Below are positions 8,646-16,924 of a stretch of 64,000 nucleotides of DNA, one piece after another (the first letter of the stretch is position 1; each line of letters begins with the position of its first letter). The stretch covers positions 1 to 64,000 of the forward strand of contig NZ_JADZGI010000005.1 in the NCBI RefSeq assembly GCF_015865035.1, given 5' to 3'. This DNA comes from Novosphingobium aureum. Lineage in GTDB: Bacteria; Pseudomonadota; Alphaproteobacteria; Sphingomonadales; Sphingomonadaceae. The translations under genes and the position numbers were made by a program. The notes under the pieces are model-generated. The model saw only the letters and a program-made list of their open reading frames with translations, ran no database searches and was not told the origin of the DNA.

Positions 8646-9851
8646 GTGACCCAGGCCTTCATCTGCGACGCCATCCGTACCCCCGTCGGCAAGCTGGGCG
8701 GCTCGCTCTCGCCGATCCGCGCCGACGACCTCGCCGCGCTCCCGCTGAGCGCGCTGATGGAGCGCAACCCGGGCGTCGACTGGACCAGGGTCGACGATGT
8801 CATCATGGGCTGCGCCAACCAGTCGGGTGAGGACAACCGCAATGTCGCGCGCATGGCGACGCTGCTTGCAGGCCTGCCCGAGAACGTGCCCGGCGTTACC
8901 GTCAACCGCCTGTGCTCCTCGGGCCTCAATGCCATCGGCATGGCGGCGCAGGCGATCCGGGCGGGCGATGCGGACCTGATGATCGCGGGCGGGGTCGAGC
9001 ACATGACCCGCAGCCCCTACGTACTGGGCAAGGCGGGCAGCGCCTTCGGCCGCGACCAGAAGATCGAGGACACGACGCTGGGCTGGCGCTTCATCAACCC
9101 GAAGATGAAGGAAATGTACGGCGTCGACACGATGCCGCAGACCGGCGAGAACGTCGCGGAGGAATATGGCGTCAGCCGCCAGGACCAGGACCTGTTCGCC
9201 TTCAACAGCCAGGAAAAGGCCGCGGTCGCCCAGACCAGTGGCCGCCTCGCCAAGGAGATCGTCGCGGTCTCGATCCCGCAGCGCAAGGCCGATCCCATCG
9301 TCTTCGACACCGACGAGCACCCGCGCAAATCGAGCCTCGAGGTTCTCGCCAAGCTCAAGCCGGTGGTGAAGCCGGGCGGTACGGTCACCGCAGGTAACGC
9401 ATCGGGCCTCAACGACGGCGCCGCCGCAATGCTGGTCGCGTCCGAGGAAGCCGCCAAGCTGCACGGCCTGACCCCGCGCGCGCGTGTCGTGGGCATGTCG
9501 GCGGCCGGCATTGCCCCGCGCGTCATGGGCGTGGGACCGATCGAGGCCGCGCGCCGCGTGCTAGCGCGCCAGAACCTCGCGATGGACCAGATCGACGTGA
9601 TCGAGCTGAACGAAGCCTTCGCCAGCCAGGCCATCGCCACGCTGCGCGCGCTCGAGATCGACCCGCTCACCGACACTCGCGTCAACCGCAATGGCGGCGC
9701 CATCGCGCTTGGCCATCCGCTCGGCATGTCGGGCGCACGCATTGCGATGAGCGCGGTCCAGGAACTGCACGAGACCGGCGGGCGCTACGCCCTCGTGTTC
9801 CTGTGCATCGGCGTTGGTCAGGGCCTCGCCGTTCTGCTCGAGCGGGTCTGA
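8646..9851 (+). CDS. pcaF: 3-oxoadipyl-CoA thiolase
   Basis: Last enzyme of the pathway, cleaving 3-oxoadipyl-CoA to succinyl-CoA and acetyl-CoA. The 401-residue thiolase has the acyl-accepting Cys in NRLCSSGLNAIG (near residue 90), the His in GHPLGMSGAR and the second Cys in CIGVGQG. The start is GTG. It is the last catabolic gene of the run that begins at catB; a GC-rich nested hairpin follows its stop. Confidence 0.92.
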   Translation: MTQAFICDAIRTPVGKLGGSLSPIRADDLAALPLSALMERNPGVDWTRVDDVIMGCANQSGEDNRNVARMATLLAGLPENVPGVTVNRLCSSGLNAIGMAAQAIRAGDADLMIAGGVEHMTRSPYVLGKAGSAFGRDQKIEDTTLGWRFINPKMKEMYGVDTMPQTGENVAEEYGVSRQDQDLFAFNSQEKAAVAQTSGRLAKEIVAVSIPQRKADPIVFDTDEHPRKSSLEVLAKLKPVVKPGGTVTAGNASGLNDGAAAMLVASEEAAKLHGLTPRARVVGMSAAGIAPRVMGVGPIEAARRVLARQNLAMDQIDVIELNEAFASQAIATLRALEIDPLTDTRVNRNGGAIALGHPLGMSGARIAMSAVQELHETGGRYALVFLCIGVGQGLAVLLERV

Positions 9852-9874
9852 CCCCAAGGCTCATCGGGATTATT

Positions 9875-9921
9875 GGCGCGGCGGCGCGACGGGCCTAACC
9901 TGCCCGCAATGACGCCGCGCC
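9875..9921. terminator. Nested GC-rich hairpin after pcaF
   Basis: An outer 9-bp stem (GGCGCGGCG at 9875-9883 with CGCCGCGCC at 9913-9921) encloses an inner 5-bp stem (CGGGC 9890-9894, GCCCG 9902-9906). There is no T-run, so it may be a weak or attenuating structure rather than a classical terminator. It marks the end of the catB-pcaF run. Confidence 0.45.
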
Positions 9922-9964
9922 GGATCGTGCCGATTCCCGCGCGCCGCAAGCACGGGAGGTTCGC

Positions 9965-10744
9965 ATGTCCAGACCGCTTTACCGGATCGCCACGCCCTTG
10001 GCCGGCGCGCTCACGCTCGCCCTCGCGCTGACGACCCCGACCATGCCGGCCCTCGCACAGGACGCCGTTCCTACGGAGCAGGTCCGCTTCGCCCCGGGGA
10101 CAAGCTCGGCGACGATCACCCGTACGATCAAGGGTCGTGGGATGATCGACTTTCGCGTGCGCGCCAAGGCGGGGCAGCAGCTCGACGTCGCGATGAAGGC
10201 CGATAACAGCGCGGCCTATTTCAACCTCCTTGCCCCCGGCGAAAGCGTGGTCGCGTTCTACAACGGCTCGATGAGCGCACCGCTCAACACCTACAGCGGC
10301 AGCGTGCCTGCAACCGGCGAGATGACGATCCGGGTCTATCTTTATCGCGCGGCGGCAAGGCGCGGAGAAAGCGCGAAGATCGAACTCACCGTCGCGATCG
10401 ATGCGCCTGCGAGTGCAAGCCCGGCAGGCAGCGAAGATGCCTTGGTCACCGGGACCCAATGGCATGCCACCGGCACGCTGACTTGCATGGAGATTGGCGG
10501 AGCGAACCCGACCGACTGCGCCTTCGGGGTGAAGCGTCTGGGCAGCGGGAGCGCGCTCGTCGAAGTCAACGGGACCGACGGGGTCAAACGGACGATCCAC
10601 TTTCGCGAGGGCCGCGCAGAGAGCTACGAGACCGGTGGCGAGAGCGGTCTCGCGCTCAAGCAGGCGCGCAGCAGCGACAACACCATCGTCACGCTCGCCG
10701 AACAGCGCTACGTCATCCCCGATGCCGTGATCTACGGTGGCTGA
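9965..10744 (+). CDS. Secreted protein with a beta-sandwich, lysozyme-inhibitor/PPC-like domain
   Basis: A 259-residue protein with a clear signal peptide (MSRPLYR followed by a hydrophobic stretch, cleavage near ALAQ-D at residue 36). The first half after the signal (FAPGTSSATITRTIKG, ...AYFNLLAPGESVVAFYNGS, ...MTIRVYLYRAAARRGE) resembles short periplasmic beta domains seen in proteins labelled g-type lysozyme inhibitors or pre-peptidase C-terminal-like domains. The second half, from about residue 165, with two cysteines (LTCMEIGG, PTDCAFG), is not recognised. It lies between pcaF and benK, but nothing links it chemically to benzoate use. Function unassigned; location periplasmic. Confidence 0.7.
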   Translation: MSRPLYRIATPLAGALTLALALTTPTMPALAQDAVPTEQVRFAPGTSSATITRTIKGRGMIDFRVRAKAGQQLDVAMKADNSAAYFNLLAPGESVVAFYNGSMSAPLNTYSGSVPATGEMTIRVYLYRAAARRGESAKIELTVAIDAPASASPAGSEDALVTGTQWHATGTLTCMEIGGANPTDCAFGVKRLGSGSALVEVNGTDGVKRTIHFREGRAESYETGGESGLALKQARSSDNTIVTLAEQRYVIPDAVIYGG

Positions 10745-10780
10745 AGCCGAAGACGGCGCCCGAAGGAAAGGAGCGACACC

Positions 10781-11032
10781 ATGCTGAAATGGCTCCTGCG
10801 CATCTTCCTCGTGGTCTGGGCGCTGGCGCTTGCCCTCCTAGCCATCGGCACTTTCGGCTGGTTCGGCCAGCCGCGCGACCCGCTCTCGGGCGTGTTCCTC
10901 CTGCCCCTCGGCCTGCCCTGGAACATCCTTGCGGACAGGTTGGGCTGGGGTGGCCTGCCCCCTGCCCTGCTCGCTCCCGCAGTCAACGCCGGGCTGCTCG
11001 CATTGCTGGCCGGATACCGCTCCAGGCGCTGA
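10781..11032 (+). CDS. Small hypothetical membrane protein
   Basis: An 83-residue protein with a long N-terminal hydrophobic helix (residues 3-25) and two further apolar stretches (about 40-52 and 60-78), ending in a basic RSRR tail. GGAAAGGAG lies 7-10 bases before the ATG. It follows the secreted protein by 36 bp and is probably co-transcribed with it. No family is recognised. Confidence 0.6.
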   Translation: MLKWLLRIFLVVWALALALLAIGTFGWFGQPRDPLSGVFLLPLGLPWNILADRLGWGGLPPALLAPAVNAGLLALLAGYRSRR

Positions 11033-11043
11033 GCCCACCACCG

Positions 11044-11058
11044 ATACCTTCTGCGTAT
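11044..11058. promoter_or_regulatory. Second BenM/CatM-type operator, ATAC-N7-GTAT, upstream of benK
   Basis: A second exact ATAC-N7-GTAT match, about 90 bp before the benK start and 11 bp after the preceding stop codon. TATAAA at 11117-11122 with TGCAAA 17 bp upstream is a possible promoter. The spacing fits control of the transporter genes by the same LysR regulator as the cat/ben operon. Confidence 0.75.
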
Positions 11059-11148
11059 AAAGCGCGGATTCAATTGGTATTTGTGGTTTACGTGCAAATC
11101 TCACAGCCTCTCTCACTATAAATGCAACAATAAGTGGGAGAGGCCGGG

Positions 11149-12483
11149 ATGCACGGCATAGATGTACGACGGATCGTCGACGAAGCCAGGTTTGGCAAAC
11201 TACACCTCAAGATCATCATTGCCTGCGCCATCCTACTCATCGTGGATGGCTACGACGTTTTCATTTACGGCGCAGTCCTTCCCAAGTTGATGGACGAATG
11301 GGTTCTTACACCAACGCAAGCCGGTTCGCTCGCCAGCTGGGCACTGTTCGGCATGATGGGCGGCGCACTGTTCTTCGGCCCTCTGGGTGACCGCATTGGC
11401 CGTCGCCGTTGCATCACCATCTGCTTCACGCTGTTCAGCGTATCGACCTTCGTCAACGGCTTCGTCACCACCCCGCTGACCTTCGGCCTGCTGCGCTTCT
11501 GCGCCGGCCTTGGTTGCGGTGGCCTGATGCCCAACGCAGTCGCGCTCACCAACGAATATGCCCCCAAGCGCATGCGCTCGACGCTCGTCGCGCTGATGTT
11601 CAGCGGCTATGCTGTAGGCGGCATGGTCGCGGCCGGGCTCGCCATTGGCCTGCTGCCCGCCTTCGGCTGGCAGTCGATGTTCTTCGCAGCTGCCGTTCCG
11701 CTGCTCTCGCTGCCGCTGATCCTGATGGCGCTGCCCGAATCGATCGGCTTCCTGATCCGCAAGGGCGAGACCGCCAAGGCGCGCACCGCACTCCAGCGCA
11801 TCGCCCCGCGCGAAGCCTTCCCCGCCGACGCTCCGCTCCTCTTCGAGGAAAGCAAGGGCGCCAAGACTTCGGTCGCCGAACTGTTTCGCCACGAGCGCAC
11901 GCTGGGCACCGTTTCGATGTGGCTGTGCTTCTTCTGCTGCCTGCTGATGGTCTACGCGCTCAGCTCCTGGCTGCCCCAGCTCATGCGCAGCGCGGGCTAC
12001 AGCCTGGGCTCGAGCCTCTCGTTCCTGCTCGTGCTCAGCTTCGGCGGCATGTTTGGCGCGATTGCGGGCGGACGCCTCGCCGACAGCTTCGGCCTGCCGC
12101 GCGTGGTCATGGCCTACTTCGCGCTGGGCTCGCTGTGCATCCTTGCGCTGGGCATGAACAGCCCGATGCCGCTGCTCTACCTGCTGCTGTTCGTTGCCGG
12201 CGCGGGCACCACGGGCACGCAGATCCTACTCTATGCCTGCGTCGCCGAGTTCTACACCCTCTCCGTACGCTCGACGGGTCTGGGCTGGGCCTCGGGGATG
12301 GGCCGTGTGGGCGCGATCGTCGGACCAATGCTGGGCGGCGTGCTGCTTGCCGCCGAGCTGCCGATGGCCTGGAACTTCGCGGCATTCGCGGTTCCCGGCG
12401 TGATCTCGGTGCTCGCCACGGCGATCTTCACCCTCAGCCTGCGCCGCCAGCCGGTGGCGACGGCGACGCCGCTTGCGGCCTGA
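11149..12483 (+). CDS. benK: Benzoate:H+ symporter, MFS aromatic acid family
   Basis: A 444-residue, 12-helix transporter of the aromatic acid:H+ symporter group (BenK/PcaK). It has the DGYDVFIYG motif in helix 1 that this group needs for transport, and GDRIGRRR in the loop between helices 2 and 3. GTG at 11134 is an upstream option, but GGGAGAGG sits just before the ATG at 11149. It is followed 10 bp later by benE. Operator placement and neighbours point to benzoate as substrate; related aromatic acids remain possible. Confidence 0.87.
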   Translation: MHGIDVRRIVDEARFGKLHLKIIIACAILLIVDGYDVFIYGAVLPKLMDEWVLTPTQAGSLASWALFGMMGGALFFGPLGDRIGRRRCITICFTLFSVSTFVNGFVTTPLTFGLLRFCAGLGCGGLMPNAVALTNEYAPKRMRSTLVALMFSGYAVGGMVAAGLAIGLLPAFGWQSMFFAAAVPLLSLPLILMALPESIGFLIRKGETAKARTALQRIAPREAFPADAPLLFEESKGAKTSVAELFRHERTLGTVSMWLCFFCCLLMVYALSSWLPQLMRSAGYSLGSSLSFLLVLSFGGMFGAIAGGRLADSFGLPRVVMAYFALGSLCILALGMNSPMPLLYLLLFVAGAGTTGTQILLYACVAEFYTLSVRSTGLGWASGMGRVGAIVGPMLGGVLLAAELPMAWNFAAFAVPGVISVLATAIFTLSLRRQPVATATPLAA

Positions 12484-12493
12484 GGCATAGATA

Positions 12494-13678
12494 ATGGTCG
12501 CAAGACACCTCGGCTGGCTCCCCACGATCCTCGCAGGGATGATCGCGACGACGATCTCCTATGCAGGACCGCTGGTGATCATCTTCCAGGCCTCCGCGGC
12601 ACTGGAACAGCCGCTGGTGGCATCGTGGATCTGGGCGATCTCGATCGGTTCGGGCGTACTGGGCATCGTGCTCAGCCTGCGCTGGAAAGTGCCGATCGTC
12701 ATCGCCTGGTCCGCGCCGGGTTCGGCCCTGCTCGTGACCATGCTGCCCGAGACCGACTTCGCGACCGCGGTGGGCGCCTATATCGTCGCCAACCTCGCGG
12801 TGCTCGTGGTCGGAATCTCGGGCGCCTTTGACCAGCTCACCCGCCGCCTGCCACCCGCGATCACTGCGGCCATGCTGGCAGGCATCCTGTTCCGCTTCGT
12901 GATCGACATGGTCACGACCCTGCCCGCAGCCCCGCTGACCGTCATCGCGATGATGGGCGCCTTCTTTACAGGGCGCATCGTCTCGCCGCGCTATTCGGTG
13001 GTCGCCGTGCTCGTGGTCGGCGTGGTGCTGGCAGCGCTCACCGGCAACCTCTCGGGCACGATCGCGACCCCGAGCCTGACGCTGCCGGTCTGGACCACGC
13101 CGCGCTTCGATCTCGCCGCGATGGCCAACATCGCCGTGCCGCTCGCGGTCGTCGCGCTCACCGGCCAGTTCCTGCCCGGCATCGCCGTCCTGCGCACAGC
13201 CGGCTACGATCATCCCCCGGCCCGCCCGCTGATCTCGTGGAGCGCGATCGCCTCGGTGATCCTCGCCCCCTTCGGTTGCCACGGCCTGAACCTCGCCGCG
13301 CTGACCGCCGCGATCTGCCTCGGGCCCGACGCGCATCCCGATCCCGACAAACGCTACGTCGCCGGTGTCGCAGGCGGGGTCACCTACCTCGTCTTCGGTG
13401 CCTCCGCCTCGACGGTGCTCGCGCTCTTCGCGCTGCTGCCCGCCTTCCTCGTCGCAGCCCTCGCCGGGCTCGCGCTGTTCCCGGTCGTCGCAGGCTCGCT
13501 CAGCACCGCGCTGCGCGCCGAGGATGGACGCGACGGCGCGCTCGTCACTTTCGCAGTGAGCGCTTCGGGCCTGACGCTCGGCGGCCTCGGCGCGGCCTTG
13601 TGGGGCCTCGTCTTCGGCCTTGCCGTGCACTTCATCCAGCATGTCCTCAAGCGGCCCGCAATCGCCGGACCGCCCTGA
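12494..13678 (+). CDS. benE: Benzoate transporter, BenE family
   Basis: Inner-membrane protein of 394 residues, nearly all hydrophobic, with about 12 helices. The family motifs GVAGGVTYLVFGA and PFGCHGLNLAALTAAICLG are visible. BenE proteins are benzoate:H+ symporters and often accompany BenK. It starts 10 bp after benK and precedes the broken porin gene, giving an outer- plus inner-membrane uptake set. Confidence 0.9.
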   Translation: MVARHLGWLPTILAGMIATTISYAGPLVIIFQASAALEQPLVASWIWAISIGSGVLGIVLSLRWKVPIVIAWSAPGSALLVTMLPETDFATAVGAYIVANLAVLVVGISGAFDQLTRRLPPAITAAMLAGILFRFVIDMVTTLPAAPLTVIAMMGAFFTGRIVSPRYSVVAVLVVGVVLAALTGNLSGTIATPSLTLPVWTTPRFDLAAMANIAVPLAVVALTGQFLPGIAVLRTAGYDHPPARPLISWSAIASVILAPFGCHGLNLAALTAAICLGPDAHPDPDKRYVAGVAGGVTYLVFGASASTVLALFALLPAFLVAALAGLALFPVVAGSLSTALRAEDGRDGALVTFAVSASGLTLGGLGAALWGLVFGLAVHFIQHVLKRPAIAGPP

Positions 13679-13731
13679 CCACCCCGCCATCAGAACAGAA
13701 CAAGACGAACCCTACGGGAGAGCCCCCCCTT

Positions 13732-15283
13732 ATGATCGAATTCATGGCACCGCTGGTGCTTGCCGGCGCCCTCGCGCCTGCCGCCACCGCCCAGACCACC
13801 GACGCCGCCCAACCTGCCGCAGCTCAGTCCGGGCCGGTAGTGATGGACCCGCCGCCCCCGCCCGGCAGCGTCCCCGTCGTTCGCCCGATGCCGGTCCCGC
13901 AGGACAAGGCCTCCGCCGACACCACCCGCCTGCCGCAGGGCGCGCAGGCGCCGATCGTCACCTCTGACGGACGCGTCATTGCCGAGCCCGCGCCCGCGTT
14001 CCACCCGATCAACCACGAGGAGAACTACGCCTCGTTCCGGGATGTGCGCGATGCCAACGCCTGGACGCGGCTGAAGTACATCCCCCTCGCAGGGCCGGTC
14101 TATGCAACGCTGGGCGGCGAGCTGCGCCTGCGCGGCGAACTGCGGCCGGGTGAACGCTTCGGCCGCGGCCCGCAGGACGACGATGGCAACTTCCAGCTCC
14201 GCGCGCGCTTGTGGGGCGACCTGCACGTCGGAGAGACGCTGCGCGCCTTCGTCGACATCGAGCATGCAACGAGCAGCGGCCTCGATTCTGTCGAGGCCGT
14301 CATCGACGAGGGCCGCGCCGACTTCAATCAGGCCTTCATCGAGGCCAATGTACCCATTGGCGAAGCCAGGCTCACCGCGCGCGTGGGGCGCCAGGAAGTG
14401 GGGCTCGGCGGCTTCACCGTATTCGATGCGCGAGGGCGCGAATACCCGCCGCTCGCTCGATCTCGTGCGCATCATGGGTAAGGCCGGCAAGTGGGACGGC
14501 GGCTTCATGATCGGTCACCCCGTTGCCGAGGACAAGGGCAGCTTCAACGACGTGCGCAACCGCAACTACGATCTGTGGGGCATCCATGCCGGACGCGGGT
14601 TTGGCGAAGGCGCGCAGTCCTCGCGCGCCGAACTGATCTTCGTCGCCACCGACCAGGCCGGGCGCGCCTTCGATTCGACGACACCGACCCGCGAGGACCG
14701 GCGCACCCTCTCGCTGCGCTACGCGGCCATCGACAATGCCTGGAACTACTCGCTCGAAGGCATCCGCCAGTGGGGCGACTACGGCGCGCTCGACATCGAT
14801 GCCTATTACGTGACCGGACAGGTCGCCTATACCTGGACCCACGGCTGGCGTCCGCAGCTCGGCCTGCGCGTCGATGTCGGGTCGGGCGACAAGGACCCCA
14901 ACGACGGCAAGATCGGCACGTACGGCCCGCTCTTCCCGCGCCCGCTGACCTACAACGGCGATCTCGGCCCGCACAACCTGACCGTGCTCCAGCCTTCGAT
15001 CGGCGTGAAGCCGATCAAGGGCATGGCGCTCAATGCCTCGGTCGCGGGACTGTGGCGCACCTCGAAGAACGACGGCGTCTACTCGCTCGGCGGGCAGGTG
15101 ATCCGCTCGGGCGACGAAAGCGACCAGCGCTATTTCGCGACGCGTTTCTCGGTCTCGGGTCGCTATGCGCTCAACGACTTCACCACGCTGGGCTTCTACA
15201 CCAATTACAGCGTGCTCTCGGAGAGCTTCGAGCCGGGCCGCGACCTGTTCTACGCGGCAAGCTACCTGACTTTCCGCTTCTGA
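13732..15283 (+). pseudogene. Outer-membrane porin (alginate-export/AlgE-like beta barrel), frameshifted
   Basis: Two overlapping frames together encode one barrel of about 517 residues. The first frame (13732-14481) starts with a signal peptide, a proline-rich linker and the first strands up to GRQEVGLGGFTVFDA; the second carries REGANTRRSLDLVR and continues to the C-terminal YLTFRF, the terminal Phe signature of outer-membrane barrels. The switch lies at about 14420-14440 and needs removal of one base (or addition of two) to restore the frame. In the family, an R-E-G-x-N-x-R-R segment follows the LG strand directly, which pinpoints the error site. Probably a benzoate uptake channel, from its position after benE. 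A real mutation or an assembly error are both possible. Confidence 0.8.
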
Positions 15284-15286
15284 CCA

Positions 15287-15308
15287 CGGCCATGCCCGGG
15301 GGTGGCCG
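15287..15308. terminator. Short hairpin between convergent genes
   Basis: CGGCCA (15287-15292) and TGGCCG (15303-15308) form a 6-bp stem with a 10-base GC-rich loop, placed between the porin stop and the stop of the convergent gene. No T-run; weak candidate for a shared terminator. Confidence 0.35.
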
Positions 15309-15590
15309 CTAGTCGCCCTCGGTGCCCGCAAGGGCCGCGAGAATGCCCTCGACCAGCGCCTGCCCGCGCTGGTCGAGCCGCGCCTGCATCTGCGCATCGG
15401 GCTCGAAGCACTCGATCTCGCCGCCAATGTCGATGCCGTGGCGCTCGAGCAGCGCTTCCATGACCGCCATGCGGTCGCTGAGCACCCACAGCTCGCGGGT
15501 AAGCGCGAGCACCGCGCTCCCGACCCGCCCGACGTCGGCCTCGGCAAGCGTTTCGCGTATTGGATGGTTGAAGCGCGTCGGATCGCTCAC
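15309..15590 (-). CDS. Hypothetical protein coupled to a methyltransferase
   Basis: A 93-residue, mostly helical acidic protein. The central part (LALTRELWVLSDRMAVMEALLERHGID) looks like an amphipathic or coiled-coil helix. The GTG start overlaps the methyltransferase stop (GTGA), implying translational coupling and perhaps a complex. No known family was recognised. Confidence 0.65.
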   Translation of the reverse strand: MSDPTRFNHPIRETLAEADVGRVGSAVLALTRELWVLSDRMAVMEALLERHGIDIGGEIECFEPDAQMQARLDQRGQALVEGILAALAGTEGD

Positions 15591-16624
15591 TGCGGTTTCC
15601 TCCCCCTGACGACGTGCGGATAGATGCCCTCGGCAACGACATCTGCGAAGCCTGCCTCGCGTGCGACTCGCGCCAGATCGAGACTTGCAGACTCGCGCCA
15701 GTGCGGCTCGCCCCCCAGCCGCGCCCCGCGATCGGCACGCCAGACCGCCAGCTTGTCCATGTCGGCATAGCGCGTGACGTCGCTCATGATCATGTCGCCG
15801 CCGGGCTCGAGCAGACGGAAGGCCTCCGCGAACACTGCACGGATCACGTCTGCCGGTATCTCATGAAGCAATATGTACGAGGCAACGAGGTCAAAACTTT
15901 CGCTTTCGAACCCGGTATCCTCGGCCGGACGCTGGTAAAGCTGCCAGGCCCAGCCATGGGCGTTGGCCACACGCTCGGCATGTTCGAGGGCGCGCAGCGA
16001 GAGATCGACGCCGACGATCTCGGCATCCGGATAAGTCTCCTGCAAGGCCTCGGTAAAGTGCCCGGTCGAGGCGCCCATATCCAAGATACGGCGATAGTGC
16101 GCGCGCGGCGCCGAGGCAGCGAGCGCACGGCGCTGACGGAAGATCCCGCCCGGAAACAGGGCCTCGACCATGCGGCGGTGGACGATCTCGCCATGGATAT
16201 AGCCTTGCATCGGATGGTCGTCCCAGCCACCCGCGGTGCGGTGGAAATTGACCCCGCGCCAATAATCGGGTGCGCTATCTCCCTGCGCGCGCGGGACGAG
16301 GCGCGCCGGCCCCTTGCTCTGCAGACGCTCGAGGACGGGCGCAAGATCGTCCTCGACCTCCGCGAAAGACTCGCGCGCGTAGAGCCCGTGCATGCGCGAC
16401 TGCCATTCGCCGACAAGCTCGCTCACCCGCCAGGCTCCGGAAGGCGACAGCGCGCCCGCCACTTGCGCATCGCGTTGGTCGAGGTCCTCGGCCAGCGCCC
16501 CGGCCTCGGGCACCGCGCTCGCCAGGTCAGCCTCGACCTGCCCGCGCACTGCCTTCATGCCGCGCGTCAGATTGACGAGGAAATCGAGCGAAGCCCGCCC
16601 ACGCTGGGCCGGTCGGAAAGTCAT
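15587..16624 (-). CDS. Class I SAM-dependent methyltransferase
   Basis: About 345 residues. A helical N-terminal region (roughly residues 1-160) precedes a Rossmann methyltransferase domain with RILDMGASTGHFTEAL (SAM loop), EIVGVDLSLRALEHA (acidic loop), SFDLVASYILLHEIP and LLEPGGDMIMSDVTRY. The acceptor is unknown. ATG at 16624 is chosen conservatively; GAGGAGA lies about 17 bases upstream and would better serve a TTG at 16636. It is coupled to the small downstream gene. A similar combination of a helical domain and a methyltransferase domain is seen in natural-product enzymes, but nothing here identifies a product. Confidence 0.8.
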   Translation of the reverse strand: MTFRPAQRGRASLDFLVNLTRGMKAVRGQVEADLASAVPEAGALAEDLDQRDAQVAGALSPSGAWRVSELVGEWQSRMHGLYARESFAEVEDDLAPVLERLQSKGPARLVPRAQGDSAPDYWRGVNFHRTAGGWDDHPMQGYIHGEIVHRRMVEALFPGGIFRQRRALAASAPRAHYRRILDMGASTGHFTEALQETYPDAEIVGVDLSLRALEHAERVANAHGWAWQLYQRPAEDTGFESESFDLVASYILLHEIPADVIRAVFAEAFRLLEPGGDMIMSDVTRYADMDKLAVWRADRGARLGGEPHWRESASLDLARVAREAGFADVVAEGIYPHVVRGRKPQ

Positions 16625-16924
16625 CGGGTTGTCCAAGCGCACTCTCTCCTCGGCTGCGCAGCCGCATCGGATCGCGGCAGGATCGAGGCTAACCGTGCAC
16701 GAATGCAAGGTGCGAGCCGTATCCGCGCTGCATTCACCTGTCGGAATCGGGGCCCGGGGAGAGACGGCGCTAGCGAACAAGTTTCACGCGCTGCCCAACC
16801 TGTTGCAAGGGCCAGTTCCCCGCGCGCCCCGGTCACGCGATGGTCGGGCACAAACGAGACTCGGCCAGGCGCGCGTGCGCGCCGGTCCAAACGCGCCCGA
16901 TGAGGCGCCGACCGGGAGAGACCA

